Below, piece by piece: positions 51,601 to 60,987 of a stretch of 64,000 nt of DNA. The position numbers and the translations under genes are program-made. The notes under the pieces were generated by a model, which saw nothing but the letters and a program-made list of their open reading frames with translations, was not told where the DNA came from and did not search any database. This DNA is from Microbacterium sp. zg-B185 (lineage in GTDB: Bacteria > Actinomycetota > Actinomycetes > Actinomycetales > Microbacteriaceae): positions 620,001 to 684,000 of the forward strand of contig NZ_CP126739.1 in NCBI RefSeq assembly GCF_030246885.1, read 5' to 3'. The number at the start of each line of letters is the position of its first letter. The first letter of the stretch is position 1.

Positions 51601-52941
51601 ATGAGCCAATCTCCGTTGCAGCCGGTCTCCCCACGCGTGCGCTCGACGGCGCGGTCCTCGCCGGTCCGTGTCCTCGTGCTCGGTGCCGGCGTCGCGGGAC
51701 TCGTCCTCGCGCGCGATCTTGCCCGCGCCGGCGTCCCGGTCACGGTGTTCGACCCGGCCGCCCGCGTCGGCGGGCAGCTCGCCGACATCGTCCTGGCCGG
51801 CGTCCGCCTGGACGCCGCCGCCGAATCGTTCGCCACGCGCGGCGGCGCGGTCGCCGAGCTGGCCTCCGAACTCGGGCTGGACGATGACCTGGTCCTGCCG
51901 CGCGAATCGCCCGCATGGCTGATCGGACGGCACGGCGCTGCACATCCGCTGCCGGCCGCGAGCGTGCTCGGGGTCCCCGCGGATCCGCGCGCGGCAGCCG
52001 TCCTCGATGCCCTCGGCCGGTGGGGTTCCTGGCGCGCGCGATGGGACTCGATCGTGCCGCTGCGCAGGCCCGAGGCCTACCGCTCGTTCGGCGATCTGGT
52101 GCGCCGCCGCATGGGTCCGCGGGTCGTCCGCGGGCTGGTCGGGCCAGTCGTGCGGGGCGTCTACTCCACCGTGCCCGATGCGCTGTCCCTGGCCCAGGCC
52201 TCGCCCGGTCTGCCCGAGGCGCTGCGCGCCAGCCGCTCGCTGGGCGCCGCAGTCACCCGGTTGCGGGCGGCCAGCCCCGCCGGTTCGCAGGTCGGCGGTC
52301 TGCGCGGCGGCGTGCACCGGCTCGCGGCCGCGCTCGAACAGGATGCCCGAGCCGCCGGGGCCCAGTTCGTCCTCAACGCCCGGATCCGCAGCGTCGATGC
52401 GAGCGGTGTGAGACTGGACGGCGGTGAGCACCTCCCGGGCCGGGTGGTCCTGGCAAGCGCCGCCGCCGCCGGACCCGCGGTGCGCACGCGCTCGATCACC
52501 CTTGCGACGGCCGTGGTGGATGCGGCGGACCTCGATGCCGGCCCGCGCGGTACCGGCGCGCTGGTCGAGGCCGGTGCGAGCGGGGTCACGGCGCGCGCCC
52601 TGACGCATTCGTCGGCGAAATGGCAGTGGCTCGCCGACCAACTGCCCGCGCACCGCCACGTGGTGCGCCTGTCCTACGACGAGATGCCCGACGATGCGGA
52701 GGCGACCGTCAGCGCCGACCTCCGTGCGATCACGGGTGCCCGGATCGAGCGGCTCCTCGAGCTGAACGTGCACACCTGGACGCGCACCCTGGAAGCCGCG
52801 CCGAGCCCGCACGGGGTCGAGACGGTGGGGGAGGCGGCATCCCTGACCGGGCTCGCCTCGATCGTGCCCGCGGCCCGAGCCGCTGCCGAACGGATCACAG
52901 CCGACGTGAGCGCCGCCCCTCAGGGCGGCGCGGAAGGATGA
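51601..52941 (+). CDS. hemY: Coproporphyrinogen III oxidase / protoporphyrinogen oxidase, FAD type (CgoX)
   Basis: The 446-residue flavoprotein has the FAD motif VLVLGAGVAGLVLARDLARAG near residue 22, VGGQLADIVLAGVRLDAAAES, and a central QVGGLRGGVHRLAAALEQD block, typical of the HemY/HemG amine-oxidase-like oxidases. In organisms with HemQ this enzyme makes coproporphyrin III. Its position between hemE and hemQ supports that. ATG at 51601 is one base after the hemE stop. The TGA overlaps an ATG in the hemQ start region. Confidence 0.92.
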   Translation: MSQSPLQPVSPRVRSTARSSPVRVLVLGAGVAGLVLARDLARAGVPVTVFDPAARVGGQLADIVLAGVRLDAAAESFATRGGAVAELASELGLDDDLVLPRESPAWLIGRHGAAHPLPAASVLGVPADPRAAAVLDALGRWGSWRARWDSIVPLRRPEAYRSFGDLVRRRMGPRVVRGLVGPVVRGVYSTVPDALSLAQASPGLPEALRASRSLGAAVTRLRAASPAGSQVGGLRGGVHRLAAALEQDARAAGAQFVLNARIRSVDASGVRLDGGEHLPGRVVLASAAAAGPAVRTRSITLATAVVDAADLDAGPRGTGALVEAGASGVTARALTHSSAKWQWLADQLPAHRHVVRLSYDEMPDDAEATVSADLRAITGARIERLLELNVHTWTRTLEAAPSPHGVETVGEAASLTGLASIVPAARAAAERITADVSAAPQGGAEG

Positions 52942-52943
52942 CG

Positions 52944-53618
52944 ATGACCAACGACACGCAGAACCGAGTGGGCTACACACTGTGGGCGGTCTACGCGCGC
53001 CCGGACGACGGCGCGTCCGCCGAACCCGGCACGGCGGCCCTCGCCACCGCGGTGGCGGCGATCACCGAGACGGGTGTGACGCTCCGCGGCGTCTACGACG
53101 TGTCCGGCCTGCGCGCGGATGCCGACGTGATGCTCTGGCTGACCGGCGACGACCCGCAGCGGCTGCAGGCCGCGCTGCGCACGCTGCGGCGGGCCGCGCC
53201 GCTGGCCGCGCTGACGCCACGCTGGAACGCCATGGGCGTGCACCGCGACGCCGAGTTCGCCCGCGACCACGCGCCGTCGTTCATGCGCGGTCTCGGGCCG
53301 AAGGACTGGGTCACCGTGTACCCGTTCGTGCGCAGCCTGGACTGGTACATCCTCCCGGAGGAGGAGCGCAGGGGCATGCTCGGCGAGCACGGGCGCATGG
53401 GCCGGGAGTTCCCCCAGGTGCAGGCCAACACGGTCGCGTCCTTCGCCCTCGGCGACTACGAGTGGATCCTCGCGCTCGAAGCCGACGACCCGATCGACCT
53501 CGTCGACCTGATGCGCCACCTGCGGGCGACCGAAGCGCGCCGGCACGTGCGCGAGGAGGTCCCGTTCTTCACGGGCCGCCGGATCGAGCTGGACGAGCTG
53601 CCCGAGGTCCTCTCATGA
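52944..53618 (+). CDS. hemQ: Coproheme decarboxylase
   Basis: HemQ (ChdC) removes two propionate carboxyls from coproheme to give heme b, the last step of the coproporphyrin-dependent pathway. The 224-residue chlorite-dismutase-like protein has RVGYTLWAVYARPD, the active-site WYILPEEERRGMLGEHGRMGRE region with catalytic Tyr (its MGREFP loop is diagnostic), and LALEADDPIDLVDLMRHLRATEARRH. I chose ATG at 52944, six bases after GGAAGG; an ATG at 52938 overlaps the hemY stop. Its TGA overlaps the hemH ATG. Confidence 0.96.
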   Translation: MTNDTQNRVGYTLWAVYARPDDGASAEPGTAALATAVAAITETGVTLRGVYDVSGLRADADVMLWLTGDDPQRLQAALRTLRRAAPLAALTPRWNAMGVHRDAEFARDHAPSFMRGLGPKDWVTVYPFVRSLDWYILPEEERRGMLGEHGRMGREFPQVQANTVASFALGDYEWILALEADDPIDLVDLMRHLRATEARRHVREEVPFFTGRRIELDELPEVLS

Positions 53619-54802
53619 GCGGCATCACCGTCCTGGGCGCAAGTCCCGCCGCCGCGGCCGGACCGGAGCACGTCGAAACCGCGGTCGCCTACGACGGCAT
53701 CCTGCTCGCCGGCTTCGGTGGTCCGGAGGGGCAGGAGGACGTGATCCCCTTCCTGCGCAACGTGACACGCGGCCGCGGCATCCCGGACGAGCGGCTCGAA
53801 GAGGTCGCCCACCATTACCGTCACTTCGGCGGAGTGAGCCCCATCAACGCGCAGAACCGCGCCCTGAAGGCCGCTCTGGAAACCGAGCTGGCCGCGCGCG
53901 GCATCGACCTGCCGGTGTATTGGGGAAACCGCAACTGGGCGCCCTTCCTGGAGCAGGCCGTTCAGGAGGCCGCGGCCGACGGGCGCACGACCCTGCTTGC
54001 GATCGCCACCAGCGCGTACAGCTCGTACTCCAGCTGCCGGCAATATCGCGAGGACCTGGCGCGGGCGCTGGATGCCGCGGAGCGGGGCGGGCTCGCCGCC
54101 GGGACCATCACCATCGACAAGGTGCGCCAGTTCTTCGACCACCCCGGGTTCGTGCACGCCTTCACCGAGGGCGTCACCACGGCGGTGCGGGACCTGATCG
54201 GCGACGGGATCCCCGCCGCCGGCATCCGCGTCCTGTTCTCCACGCACAGCATCCCCACCTCGGACGCGCAGCGCTCCGGGCCGCGTGATCGGGACTTCGG
54301 CGCGGGCGGCGCGTACGCCGCACAGCACGAGGCGGTCGCGGCAACCGTGATGTCGCAGGTCGCCGAAGCGATCCCCGCGGCGGGTGAGACCGGCTGGGAG
54401 CTGGTGTACCAGTCCCGCTCCGGACCGCCCACGCAGCCGTGGCTCGAGCCGGACGTGAACGATGTCATCGGCGAACTGCCGGGACGCGGGATCGCGGCGG
54501 TCGTGATCGTCCCGCTCGGCTTCGTCAGCGACCACATGGAAGTGCTGTGGGATCTGGACACCGAGGCGATGGAAGCGGCTGAGGCCGCCGGCATCCGCGC
54601 CGTGCGCACACCGACTCCCGGTGTCGATCCGGCCTTCGTCAGCGGTCTGGTCGACCTTGTCCTGGAGCGTCGCGACGGCACCCCCGCCGCCGACCGCCCC
54701 CACCTGACACCTCTCGGTCCGTGGTTCGACGTGTGTCGCCCCGCGTGCTGCGAGAACGTCCGCGCCGGGTTCAAACCCGCCCTCTCTGGAGTCGCCCCAT
54801 GA
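53615..54802 (+). CDS. hemH: Coproporphyrin III ferrochelatase (CpfC), iron-sulfur type
   Basis: The 395-residue protein inserts iron into coproporphyrin III. Motifs include LLAGFGGPEGQEDVIPFL, YRHFGGVSPIN, the active-site His in LFSTHSIP, and LVYQSRSGPPTQPWLEPD. The C-terminus has Cys 374, 378 and 379 in FDVCRPACCENVR and there is a further Cys 141 in SSCRQY, which would be ligands for a [2Fe-2S] cluster as in other actinobacterial ferrochelatases. ATG at 53615 overlaps the hemQ stop, and the stop overlaps hemC. Confidence 0.95.
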   Translation: MSGITVLGASPAAAAGPEHVETAVAYDGILLAGFGGPEGQEDVIPFLRNVTRGRGIPDERLEEVAHHYRHFGGVSPINAQNRALKAALETELAARGIDLPVYWGNRNWAPFLEQAVQEAAADGRTTLLAIATSAYSSYSSCRQYREDLARALDAAERGGLAAGTITIDKVRQFFDHPGFVHAFTEGVTTAVRDLIGDGIPAAGIRVLFSTHSIPTSDAQRSGPRDRDFGAGGAYAAQHEAVAATVMSQVAEAIPAAGETGWELVYQSRSGPPTQPWLEPDVNDVIGELPGRGIAAVVIVPLGFVSDHMEVLWDLDTEAMEAAEAAGIRAVRTPTPGVDPAFVSGLVDLVLERRDGTPAADRPHLTPLGPWFDVCRPACCENVRAGFKPALSGVAP

Positions 54803-55770
54803 CCGCCCTGTTCAAGCCCGGCGCGCCGCTGCGCATCGGCACCCGCGCCAGCGCGCTCGCCGTCGGTCAGACATGTGCCACCGCCGCCCACCTCGGCCCG
54901 CACGAACTGGTCACCATCACCTCGGAGGGCGACCGGTCCAGCGCCCCACTCGCGTCCCTCGGCGGAGCCGGTGTGTTCGTGTCCGCCCTTCGCGACGCGC
55001 TCCTGGCCGGCGAGGTCGATCTGGTCGTGCACTCGTACAAGGACCTTCCGACTGCGCCGGCGGACGGTATCCGCCTCGCCGCCGTGCCGCAGCGCGCGGA
55101 CCCCCGCGACGCCCTCGCGACGCGCGACGGCGTGACGCTCGCGCGTCTGCCGCTCGGATCGCGGGTGGGAACGGGGTCACCGCGACGGCGCGCGCAGCTG
55201 CTGTCGGCCCGCCCCGACCTGGACGTCGTAGGCATCCGCGGCAACGTCGACTCCCGGCTCGGGCGGCTGTACCATGCCGACGACGACCGTCGCGTCGACG
55301 GGCTGGTGCTGGCTGCGGCGGGGCTCGAGCGGCTCGGGAGACTGGCCGAGGCATCCGAACTGCTCGATCTGGACCTGTGGCCCACCGCCCCCGCCCAGGG
55401 TGCGCTGGCCCTGGAGGTGCGCGCGGACGCTGCGGATGCGCTCATCGAACGGGTCGCGTCGGTGGACCACGCCCCCACACGCCTGGCCGCCACCGCCGAA
55501 CGCGGCGTACTGGCACACCTCGAAGCGGGGTGCTCGGCGCCGATCGCCGCGTCCGCTCGGCTCGCCGACGGCATGCTCACCCTCACCGCAACGGTCTACG
55601 CGGTCGACGGCGGCGACCGGCTCACCGGCTCCGGCACCGAAGCGATCGATCCGGACGCGGCCGGTCCGGCGGAGCTGGATCGCGCCGCGCACGCGCTGGC
55701 CGACCGGGTCGCCGCCGAACTGCTCGAGCGCGGGGCCGCCACGCTCGCACCACTCGGCGGGGCACGATGA
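54799..55770 (+). CDS. hemC: Hydroxymethylbilane synthase (porphobilinogen deaminase)
   Basis: HemC joins four porphobilinogens into hydroxymethylbilane. The 323-residue protein shows [43 protein letters not shown], and the dipyrromethane-cofactor Cys in [14 protein letters not shown] at 54799 overlaps the hemH stop (ATGA). The next gene is hemB; a uroporphyrinogen-III synthase (hemD), which usually follows hemC, is not present. Confidence 0.96.
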   Translation: MTALFKPGAPLRIGTRASALAVGQTCATAAHLGPHELVTITSEGDRSSAPLASLGGAGVFVSALRDALLAGEVDLVVHSYKDLPTAPADGIRLAAVPQRADPRDALATRDGVTLARLPLGSRVGTGSPRRRAQLLSARPDLDVVGIRGNVDSRLGRLYHADDDRRVDGLVLAAAGLERLGRLAEASELLDLDLWPTAPAQGALALEVRADAADALIERVASVDHAPTRLAATAERGVLAHLEAGCSAPIAASARLADGMLTLTATVYAVDGGDRLTGSGTEAIDPDAAGPAELDRAAHALADRVAAELLERGAATLAPLGGAR

Positions 55771-55784
55771 CGAAGGAAGCACGC

Positions 55785-56789
55785 ATGAGTTCTGCGAACG
55801 GGCCGGTGCCCACGATCCGCCCGCGCCGGGTGCGCGGCAGCGCCGCCTGGCGACGACTGGTCGCCCAGACGCGCCTGAACCCGGCCGACCTGATCCTGCC
55901 GATGTTCGTCCGCGAGGGCGTCACCGCGCCGGTTCCGATCTCCTCGATGCCCGGGGTGGTCCAGCACACCCTGGACTCGCTGAAGCCCGCGCTGCAGGAT
56001 GCCGCCGACGCCGGGATCGGCGGCGTGATGCTGTTCGGTGTGCCCGAGCACAAGGACGCCATCGGCTCGGGCGCCGACGACCCGGACGGCATCCTGAACG
56101 TCGCCACCCGGGTCGCGGTCGCCGAGGTCGGGGACGCCCTCGTGGTCCAGACCGACCTGTGCCTGGACGAGTTCACCGACCACGGCCACTGCGGTGTCCT
56201 GGACGCACAGGGCCGGGTGGACAACGACGCGAGCCTGGAGCGCTACCGCGCGATGGCTCTCGCCCAGGCCTCGTCCGGCTCGGCGCTGCTCGGACTGTCC
56301 GGCATGATGGACGGCCAGGTGCGGGCAGTGCGCGACGTGCTGGACGCGCACGGACACCAGGATGCCGCGATCCTCGGCTACGCCGCCAAATACGCCTCCG
56401 CCCTCTACGGCCCGTTCCGCGAAGCGGTCCAGTCCTCACTCGAGGGGGACCGCCGGACCTACCAGCTCGACCCGGCCAACGCCCGCGAAGGGGAGCGCGA
56501 GGCCGCGATCGACGTGGCGGAGGGCGCCGACATCGTCATGGTCAAACCCGCCTCCCTCTACCTGGACGTGCTGTCGCGGGTGGCCGCGGCATCCCCCGTC
56601 CCGGTCTGGGCGTACCAGGTCAGTGGCGAGTACGCCATGATCGAGGCCGCCGCCGCCCACGGGTGGATCGACCGCGAACGCGCCGTCCTCGAGTCGCTGG
56701 TCTCCATCCGCCGCGCGGGTGGAGACGCGATCCTCACCTACTGGGCCGTCGAGGCGGCCCGCCTGATCCGGGAACGGACGCACGCATGA
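55785..56789 (+). CDS. hemB: Delta-aminolevulinic acid dehydratase (porphobilinogen synthase)
   Basis: HemB condenses two 5-aminolevulinates to porphobilinogen. The 334-residue protein shows [11 protein letters not shown], the metal region [31 protein letters not shown] with a Schiff-base Lys, and [17 protein letters not shown] with the second Lys. The first metal-site position is Asp rather than Cys, suggesting a magnesium- rather than zinc-type site. I chose ATG at 55785 because AAGGA lies seven bases upstream; an earlier ATG at 55767 overlaps the hemC stop. The TGA overlaps the hemL ATG. Confidence 0.96.
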   Translation: MSSANGPVPTIRPRRVRGSAAWRRLVAQTRLNPADLILPMFVREGVTAPVPISSMPGVVQHTLDSLKPALQDAADAGIGGVMLFGVPEHKDAIGSGADDPDGILNVATRVAVAEVGDALVVQTDLCLDEFTDHGHCGVLDAQGRVDNDASLERYRAMALAQASSGSALLGLSGMMDGQVRAVRDVLDAHGHQDAAILGYAAKYASALYGPFREAVQSSLEGDRRTYQLDPANAREGEREAAIDVAEGADIVMVKPASLYLDVLSRVAAASPVPVWAYQVSGEYAMIEAAAAHGWIDRERAVLESLVSIRRAGGDAILTYWAVEAARLIRERTHA

Positions 56790-58123
56790 CCAACGAGACC
56801 GAGTTCGCCCGCGCCCGCGCCGTCATCCCCGGCGGGGTCAACTCGCCCGTGCGCGCCTACCGTTCCGTCGGCGGGACCCCCCGGTTCCTCGTCTCGGCGC
56901 GCGGCCCGTACGTCACCGACGTCGAAGGACGCGAATACGTCGACCTCGTCGGCTCGTGGGGACCCGCGCTGCTCGGACACGCCCATCCCGACGTGGTCGC
57001 AGCTGTGCAGGATGCCGCCTCCCGCGGTCTCTCCTTCGGGGCGACCACGCCCGGCGAGGCCGAGCTGGCCGAACTGCTGCGCGAACGCACCACCGTCCGT
57101 GGGACGCGCCTGTTCGACAGCATCCGCCTGGTCTCCACCGGGACCGAAGCGACGATGACCGCCGTGCGCCTGGCACGCGGCGCGACCGGCCGCGACATCG
57201 TGCTGAAGTTCGCCGGTCACTACCACGGACACTCGGACGGGCTGCTGGCCGAGTCCGGCTCGGGCGTGGCGACGCTCGGCCTGCCCGGTTCGGCGGGGGT
57301 CCCCGCCGACGTCGCGGCGCTGACCGTCGTGCTGCCCTACAACGACCTGGCCGCGGTCGAGGCGGCCTTCGCCGCGCATCCCGGCCGGATCGCCGCGATC
57401 ATCACCGAGGCCTCCGGCGCCAACGCCGGGGTGCTCGTGCCCGATGACGGGTACAACCGCGCGCTGGCCGAGCTCGCGCACCGCGAGGGCGCACTGCTGA
57501 TCCTCGACGAGGTGCTCACCGGCTTCCGCGTCGGGCCGGCCGGGTGGTGGGGGCTGGAGGCCGAGCGCGCTGAGGGCGAGATGTGGAAGCCGGACCTGGT
57601 GACCTTCGGCAAGATCGTCGGCGGTGGGCTCCCGCTCGCCGCCGTCGCCGGCCGCCGCGACGTCATGGAGCTTCTCGCACCGCTGGGCCCGGTGTACCAG
57701 GCCGGCACACTCAGCGGCAATCCGCTCGCGGTCGCCGCGGGACTGGCCACCCTTCGGGGCGCCGACGCCGCGGTCTACGCGCGCATCGACCGCTCGGCTG
57801 CGCTGCTGTCGGCGGCCGTCGAAGACGCCTTCGCGTCGGAGGGTCTGCCGGTCACCGTCTCGCGCGCCGGCAGCCTCTTCTCACTCGCGTTCCGGGAGCA
57901 TCCGGTGCGCACCTACGACGAGGCGAAGGACCAGGACGCATGGCGCTACCCGGCCTTCTTCACCGCCATGCTCGAGGCAGGGGTGAGCCTTCCGCCGAGC
58001 GTGTTCGAGGCGTGGTTCCTCTCCGCCGCGCACACCGATCTCGAATTGGAGCTCATCACCGCCGCCCTTCCGGCCGCGGTCCGTGCCGCTGTCCGGGCGC
58101 CGCGCCCGGACGCGGCAGGATAG
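56786..58123 (+). CDS. hemL: Glutamate-1-semialdehyde 2,1-aminomutase
   Basis: HemL converts the HemA product to 5-aminolevulinate. The 445-residue PLP enzyme shows [17 protein letters not shown] at the N-terminus, [39 protein letters not shown] and the PLP-Lys in [17 protein letters not shown] at 56786 overlaps the hemB stop. It is the last heme gene; the TSUP permease gene follows five bases later and may be in the same transcript. Confidence 0.97.
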   Translation: MTNETEFARARAVIPGGVNSPVRAYRSVGGTPRFLVSARGPYVTDVEGREYVDLVGSWGPALLGHAHPDVVAAVQDAASRGLSFGATTPGEAELAELLRERTTVRGTRLFDSIRLVSTGTEATMTAVRLARGATGRDIVLKFAGHYHGHSDGLLAESGSGVATLGLPGSAGVPADVAALTVVLPYNDLAAVEAAFAAHPGRIAAIITEASGANAGVLVPDDGYNRALAELAHREGALLILDEVLTGFRVGPAGWWGLEAERAEGEMWKPDLVTFGKIVGGGLPLAAVAGRRDVMELLAPLGPVYQAGTLSGNPLAVAAGLATLRGADAAVYARIDRSAALLSAAVEDAFASEGLPVTVSRAGSLFSLAFREHPVRTYDEAKDQDAWRYPAFFTAMLEAGVSLPPSVFEAWFLSAAHTDLELELITAALPAAVRAAVRAPRPDAAG

Positions 58124-58128
58124 AACGC

Positions 58129-58935
58129 ATGCCCGAAACCGACGCGCCCGGCACCGATCGGCCCCGGGGGGCGAAGTACATCCTGAGCTGCCTCGGGATC
58201 GGTCTGCTGGCAGGGCTGCTTTCCGGGCTGTTCGGCGTCGGCGGCGGGACGGTCATCGTCCCGCTGCTGGTGCTCATGCTCGCCTACAACCAGCGGCTCG
58301 CGGCCGGCACCTCGCTGGCGGCGATCGTTCCCACGGCATCGGTCGGGGTCATCTCCTACGCCCTGAACGACTCGGTGGCGTGGATCCCCGGGCTGCTCCT
58401 GGCGGCCGGCGCCGTCGTCGGCGCGCAGATCGGCACCTGGTTGCTGCCCCGCGTGTCCCTGGCGGTGCTGCGGTGGAGCTTCATCGGCTTCCTCGCCGCG
58501 GTCGTCGTCAGCCTCTTCCTCGTCATCCCCTCCCGCGACGCGGGTCTGCCGCTGACGGCACTGTCGATCACCGGGCTGGTGGTGCTGGGCGTGGCGACCG
58601 GAATCGTCGCCGGGCTCATCGGCGTGGGCGGCGGCATCATCGTCGTGCCCGCGCTGCTGCTGCTGTTCGGCACCAGCGATCTCATCGCTAAGGGCACGTC
58701 GCTGCTGATGATGATCCCCACGGCCATCTCGGGCACCATCGGAAACCTCCGGCGCAGCAACGTCGACCTGCCCGCTGCCGCGCTCATCGGCGTCGCGGCA
58801 TGCACCACGACTGCGCTGGGGGCGTGGTGCGCCACGCTCGTGGACCCGTTCTGGGGCAACGTGCTGTTCGCGGCGTTCATCACCTTCATCGCGATCCAAC
58901 TGGCCGTGCGCACGCTGCGCATGCGCCGCCGCTGA
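58129..58935 (+). CDS. TSUP-family (TauE/SafE-like) membrane permease
   Basis: The 268-residue protein has about eight hydrophobic helices. Two similar halves carry the repeated motif GLLSGLFGVGGGTVIVPLL (near residue 29) and GIVAGLIGVGGGIIVVPAL (near residue 162), the internal repeat of TSUP proteins, a family of sulfite, sulfoacetate and organic-anion exporters. The ATG at 58129 follows AGGA eight bases upstream. Substrate unknown; no sulfur genes are adjacent. Confidence 0.88.
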   Translation: MPETDAPGTDRPRGAKYILSCLGIGLLAGLLSGLFGVGGGTVIVPLLVLMLAYNQRLAAGTSLAAIVPTASVGVISYALNDSVAWIPGLLLAAGAVVGAQIGTWLLPRVSLAVLRWSFIGFLAAVVVSLFLVIPSRDAGLPLTALSITGLVVLGVATGIVAGLIGVGGGIIVVPALLLLFGTSDLIAKGTSLLMMIPTAISGTIGNLRRSNVDLPAAALIGVAACTTTALGAWCATLVDPFWGNVLFAAFITFIAIQLAVRTLRMRRR

Positions 58936-58961
58936 GCCGCACCGCCTCGGACACCGCTCGA

Positions 58962-58967
58962 TAGGAT
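58962..58967 (+). promoter_or_regulatory. -10 hexamer TAGGAT, dehydratase pair
   Basis: TAGGAT is six bases before the GTG at 58974; leaderless start for the hadA-hadB-murB group. Confidence 0.65.
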
Positions 58968-58973
58968 GGCACG

Positions 58974-59423
58974 GTGCCAGTGAACCCCGAGCTCGTCGGG
59001 CGCGTCTTCCCCCCTACAGCGCCCTACCTTGTCGGCCGCGAGAAGGTGCGCGAGTTCGCTCGCGCCGTCTTCGCCGACGACCCGCAGCATCTCGACCCGG
59101 CCGCCGCGCAAGAGCGCGGCTACCCCGACGTCGTCGCGCCGCCCACCTTCGCGATGGTCGTCCAGGACCAGACCCTGCAGCAGCTGCTCGCCGAGCCGGA
59201 CTCCGGCATCGAGCTGTCCCGCGTGCTGCATGCGGAGCAGCGCTTCCGGTACACGCGTCCGATCGTCGCCGGAGACGAGCTGACCGGAATCCTCTCCGTC
59301 ACCGGTGTGCGTGCCATCGGCGGCAACGCGATGGTCACCAGCGAGGCGGAGATCACGGATGCCGCGGGCGCGCATGTGGTGACCGCGACGTCCGTGCTGC
59401 TGGTCGGCGAGGGCGAGCAGTGA
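58974..59423 (+). CDS. FAS1-like/HadA-type dehydratase subunit
   Basis: The 149-residue hot-dog-fold protein has NPELVGRVFPPTAPYLVGREKVREFARAV and PTFAMVVQDQTLQQLL, the UPF0336/HadA-type signature. It forms a heterodimer with the next gene and dehydrates beta-hydroxyacyl chains. The catalytic residues are in the partner. GTG at 58974 is leaderless; the stop overlaps the next GTG. Confidence 0.85.
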   Translation: MPVNPELVGRVFPPTAPYLVGREKVREFARAVFADDPQHLDPAAAQERGYPDVVAPPTFAMVVQDQTLQQLLAEPDSGIELSRVLHAEQRFRYTRPIVAGDELTGILSVTGVRAIGGNAMVTSEAEITDAAGAHVVTATSVLLVGEGEQ

Positions 59424-59818
59424 TCGCCGTCGGCGACCTGGTCGCAGAGCGCTCCGTCCACCTCACACGCGAATCGCTCGTGCGCTATGCCGGCGCATCC
59501 GGCGACTTCAATCCCATCCATTACCGCGATGACGTCGCGAACGCCGTCGGCCTGCCGGGCGTGCTCGCCCACGGCATGCTCACCATGGGTCTCGCGGTCG
59601 AGACGATCGTGCCCTGGCTCGGGGACGCCGGCCGGATCCTCGAATACGGCGTGCGCTTCACGCGCCCCGTCGTGGTCGACCCGGACGCGGGCGCATGGCT
59701 GCAGATCGTCGCGAAGGTCGGCGCGGTCGACGCGGACGGCGCCCGCATCGACCTCACCGTCACCCACCAGGAGCGGACGGTGCTCGGCAAGGCGCAGGTC
59801 CGGGTCCGTCACGTCTAG
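59420..59818 (+). CDS. MaoC/HadB-type (R)-hydratase subunit
   Basis: The 132-residue protein has the hydratase-2 motif YAGASGDFNPIHYRDDVANAVGLPG with the catalytic Asp-His pair (Asp and His of DFNPIH) and VLAHGMLTMGL. It is the catalytic partner of the preceding protein in a beta-hydroxyacyl dehydratase, as with mycobacterial HadAB. GTG at 59420 overlaps the previous TGA by four bases. murB follows after three bases, the same order as in several actinobacteria. Confidence 0.88.
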   Translation: MIAVGDLVAERSVHLTRESLVRYAGASGDFNPIHYRDDVANAVGLPGVLAHGMLTMGLAVETIVPWLGDAGRILEYGVRFTRPVVVDPDAGAWLQIVAKVGAVDADGARIDLTVTHQERTVLGKAQVRVRHV

Positions 59819-59821
59819 CCG

Positions 59822-60958
59822 ATGCCAGAGATCCCCCCGATCCCGCTCGCGGAGCTGACGACGCTGCGCACCGGCGGCGTCCCCGAGCGCATGTTCGCCG
59901 CGCACACGAGCGACGAACTCGTTGCCGCCCTTCGCGACGCATGGGCATCGGGGGAGCCGCTGCTGGTCCTCGGGGGCGGGTCGAATCTCTTCGTCGGGGA
60001 CGAGCCGCTCGAGGGCACCGTCATCCGCGTGCTCACCACCGGCATCGAGATGCTGCCCTCGCCGCGCGCAGGGTTCGCGCGTCTTCGCGTGCAGGCCGGG
60101 CACGACTGGGACGCGCTGGTCGCCTTCGCCGTCGGGCGGGGCCTGGGCGGCATCGAGGCGATGTCCGGAATCCCCGGCACCGTCGGGGCCGCCCCTGTCC
60201 AGAACATCGGCGCGTACGGTCAGGAGATCGTTCAGACGCTCGTCGACGTCGAGCTGATCGACGAGCTGACCGGCGAGATCGCCACCGTGCCCGCCGCCGA
60301 CCTGGGGCTGGGTTTCCGGACCTCCGTGCTCAAGCATCACTACGGCTTCGTGCCGGAGCGCCCGGCGGTCATCCTGACCGTGACGCTCGAACTGGAAGCG
60401 GTCGGCTCGGACGCGCGCCCGGTCGGTGGAGAGCAGCTTCGCACCGCCCTGGGACTGGAGCCGACGGCATCCGTGTCCATCGCATGGGTGCGCGAACAGG
60501 TCCTGGCCACCCGTCGGCGCAAGGGCATGGTGTTGGAGGATGCGGACCCCGATACGCACAGCGCCGGATCCTTCTTCCAGAACGCGATCGTGTCCGCGTC
60601 GTTCGCGCGCACGCTGCCGCCGGAGTGCCCGCGGTGGCCGGTCACCCCGGACCTCGACTCCGCCCTGGTCATCCCGCTCGCCGCCTACGCGGGCTACGTC
60701 CCGCCGACTGCGAGTCAGGAGTCCGATGTCAAGGTCAGCGCCGCGTGGCTCATCGAACATTCCGGGCTCCGCAAGGGCTTCCGGCTGCCCAGGTCCCGGG
60801 CCGCGCTGTCGACCAAGCACGCGCTCGCGCTGACCAATCGCGGCGGAGCATCCGCTGAGGAGATCGCACAGCTGGCGCGCTTCATCCAGGGCCGCGTGCA
60901 GGCGGAGTTCGGGCTGGTCCTGCAACCCGAGCCGGTGCTCGTGGGCGTCGAGCTGTAG
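59822..60958 (+). CDS. murB: UDP-N-acetylmuramate dehydrogenase
   Basis: MurB reduces UDP-GlcNAc-enolpyruvate to UDP-MurNAc in peptidoglycan precursor synthesis. The 378-residue flavoprotein has LTTLRTGGVPERM, the FAD loop LVLGGGSNLFVGDEPLEG, GIEAMSGIPGTVGAAPVQNIGAYGQEI, and the catalytic Ser in THSAGSFFQNAIV. The C-terminal LIEHSGLRKGFRLPRSRAAL and a closing NRGGASAEEI block complete the enzyme. It is co-transcribed with the dehydratase pair. Confidence 0.95.
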   Translation: MPEIPPIPLAELTTLRTGGVPERMFAAHTSDELVAALRDAWASGEPLLVLGGGSNLFVGDEPLEGTVIRVLTTGIEMLPSPRAGFARLRVQAGHDWDALVAFAVGRGLGGIEAMSGIPGTVGAAPVQNIGAYGQEIVQTLVDVELIDELTGEIATVPAADLGLGFRTSVLKHHYGFVPERPAVILTVTLELEAVGSDARPVGGEQLRTALGLEPTASVSIAWVREQVLATRRRKGMVLEDADPDTHSAGSFFQNAIVSASFARTLPPECPRWPVTPDLDSALVIPLAAYAGYVPPTASQESDVKVSAAWLIEHSGLRKGFRLPRSRAALSTKHALALTNRGGASAEEIAQLARFIQGRVQAEFGLVLQPEPVLVGVEL

Positions 60959-60987
60959 GGCTATCCTTCCCCCCGAGGGGGTGCGGC

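Noticed and set aside
54873..58123. Apparent fusions (606, 638 and 949 residues) ahead of hemH, hemB and hemL
   Set aside because: These are upstream extensions in frames that stay open by base composition. The 4-base overlaps, ribosome-binding sites and family N-termini place the true starts later.
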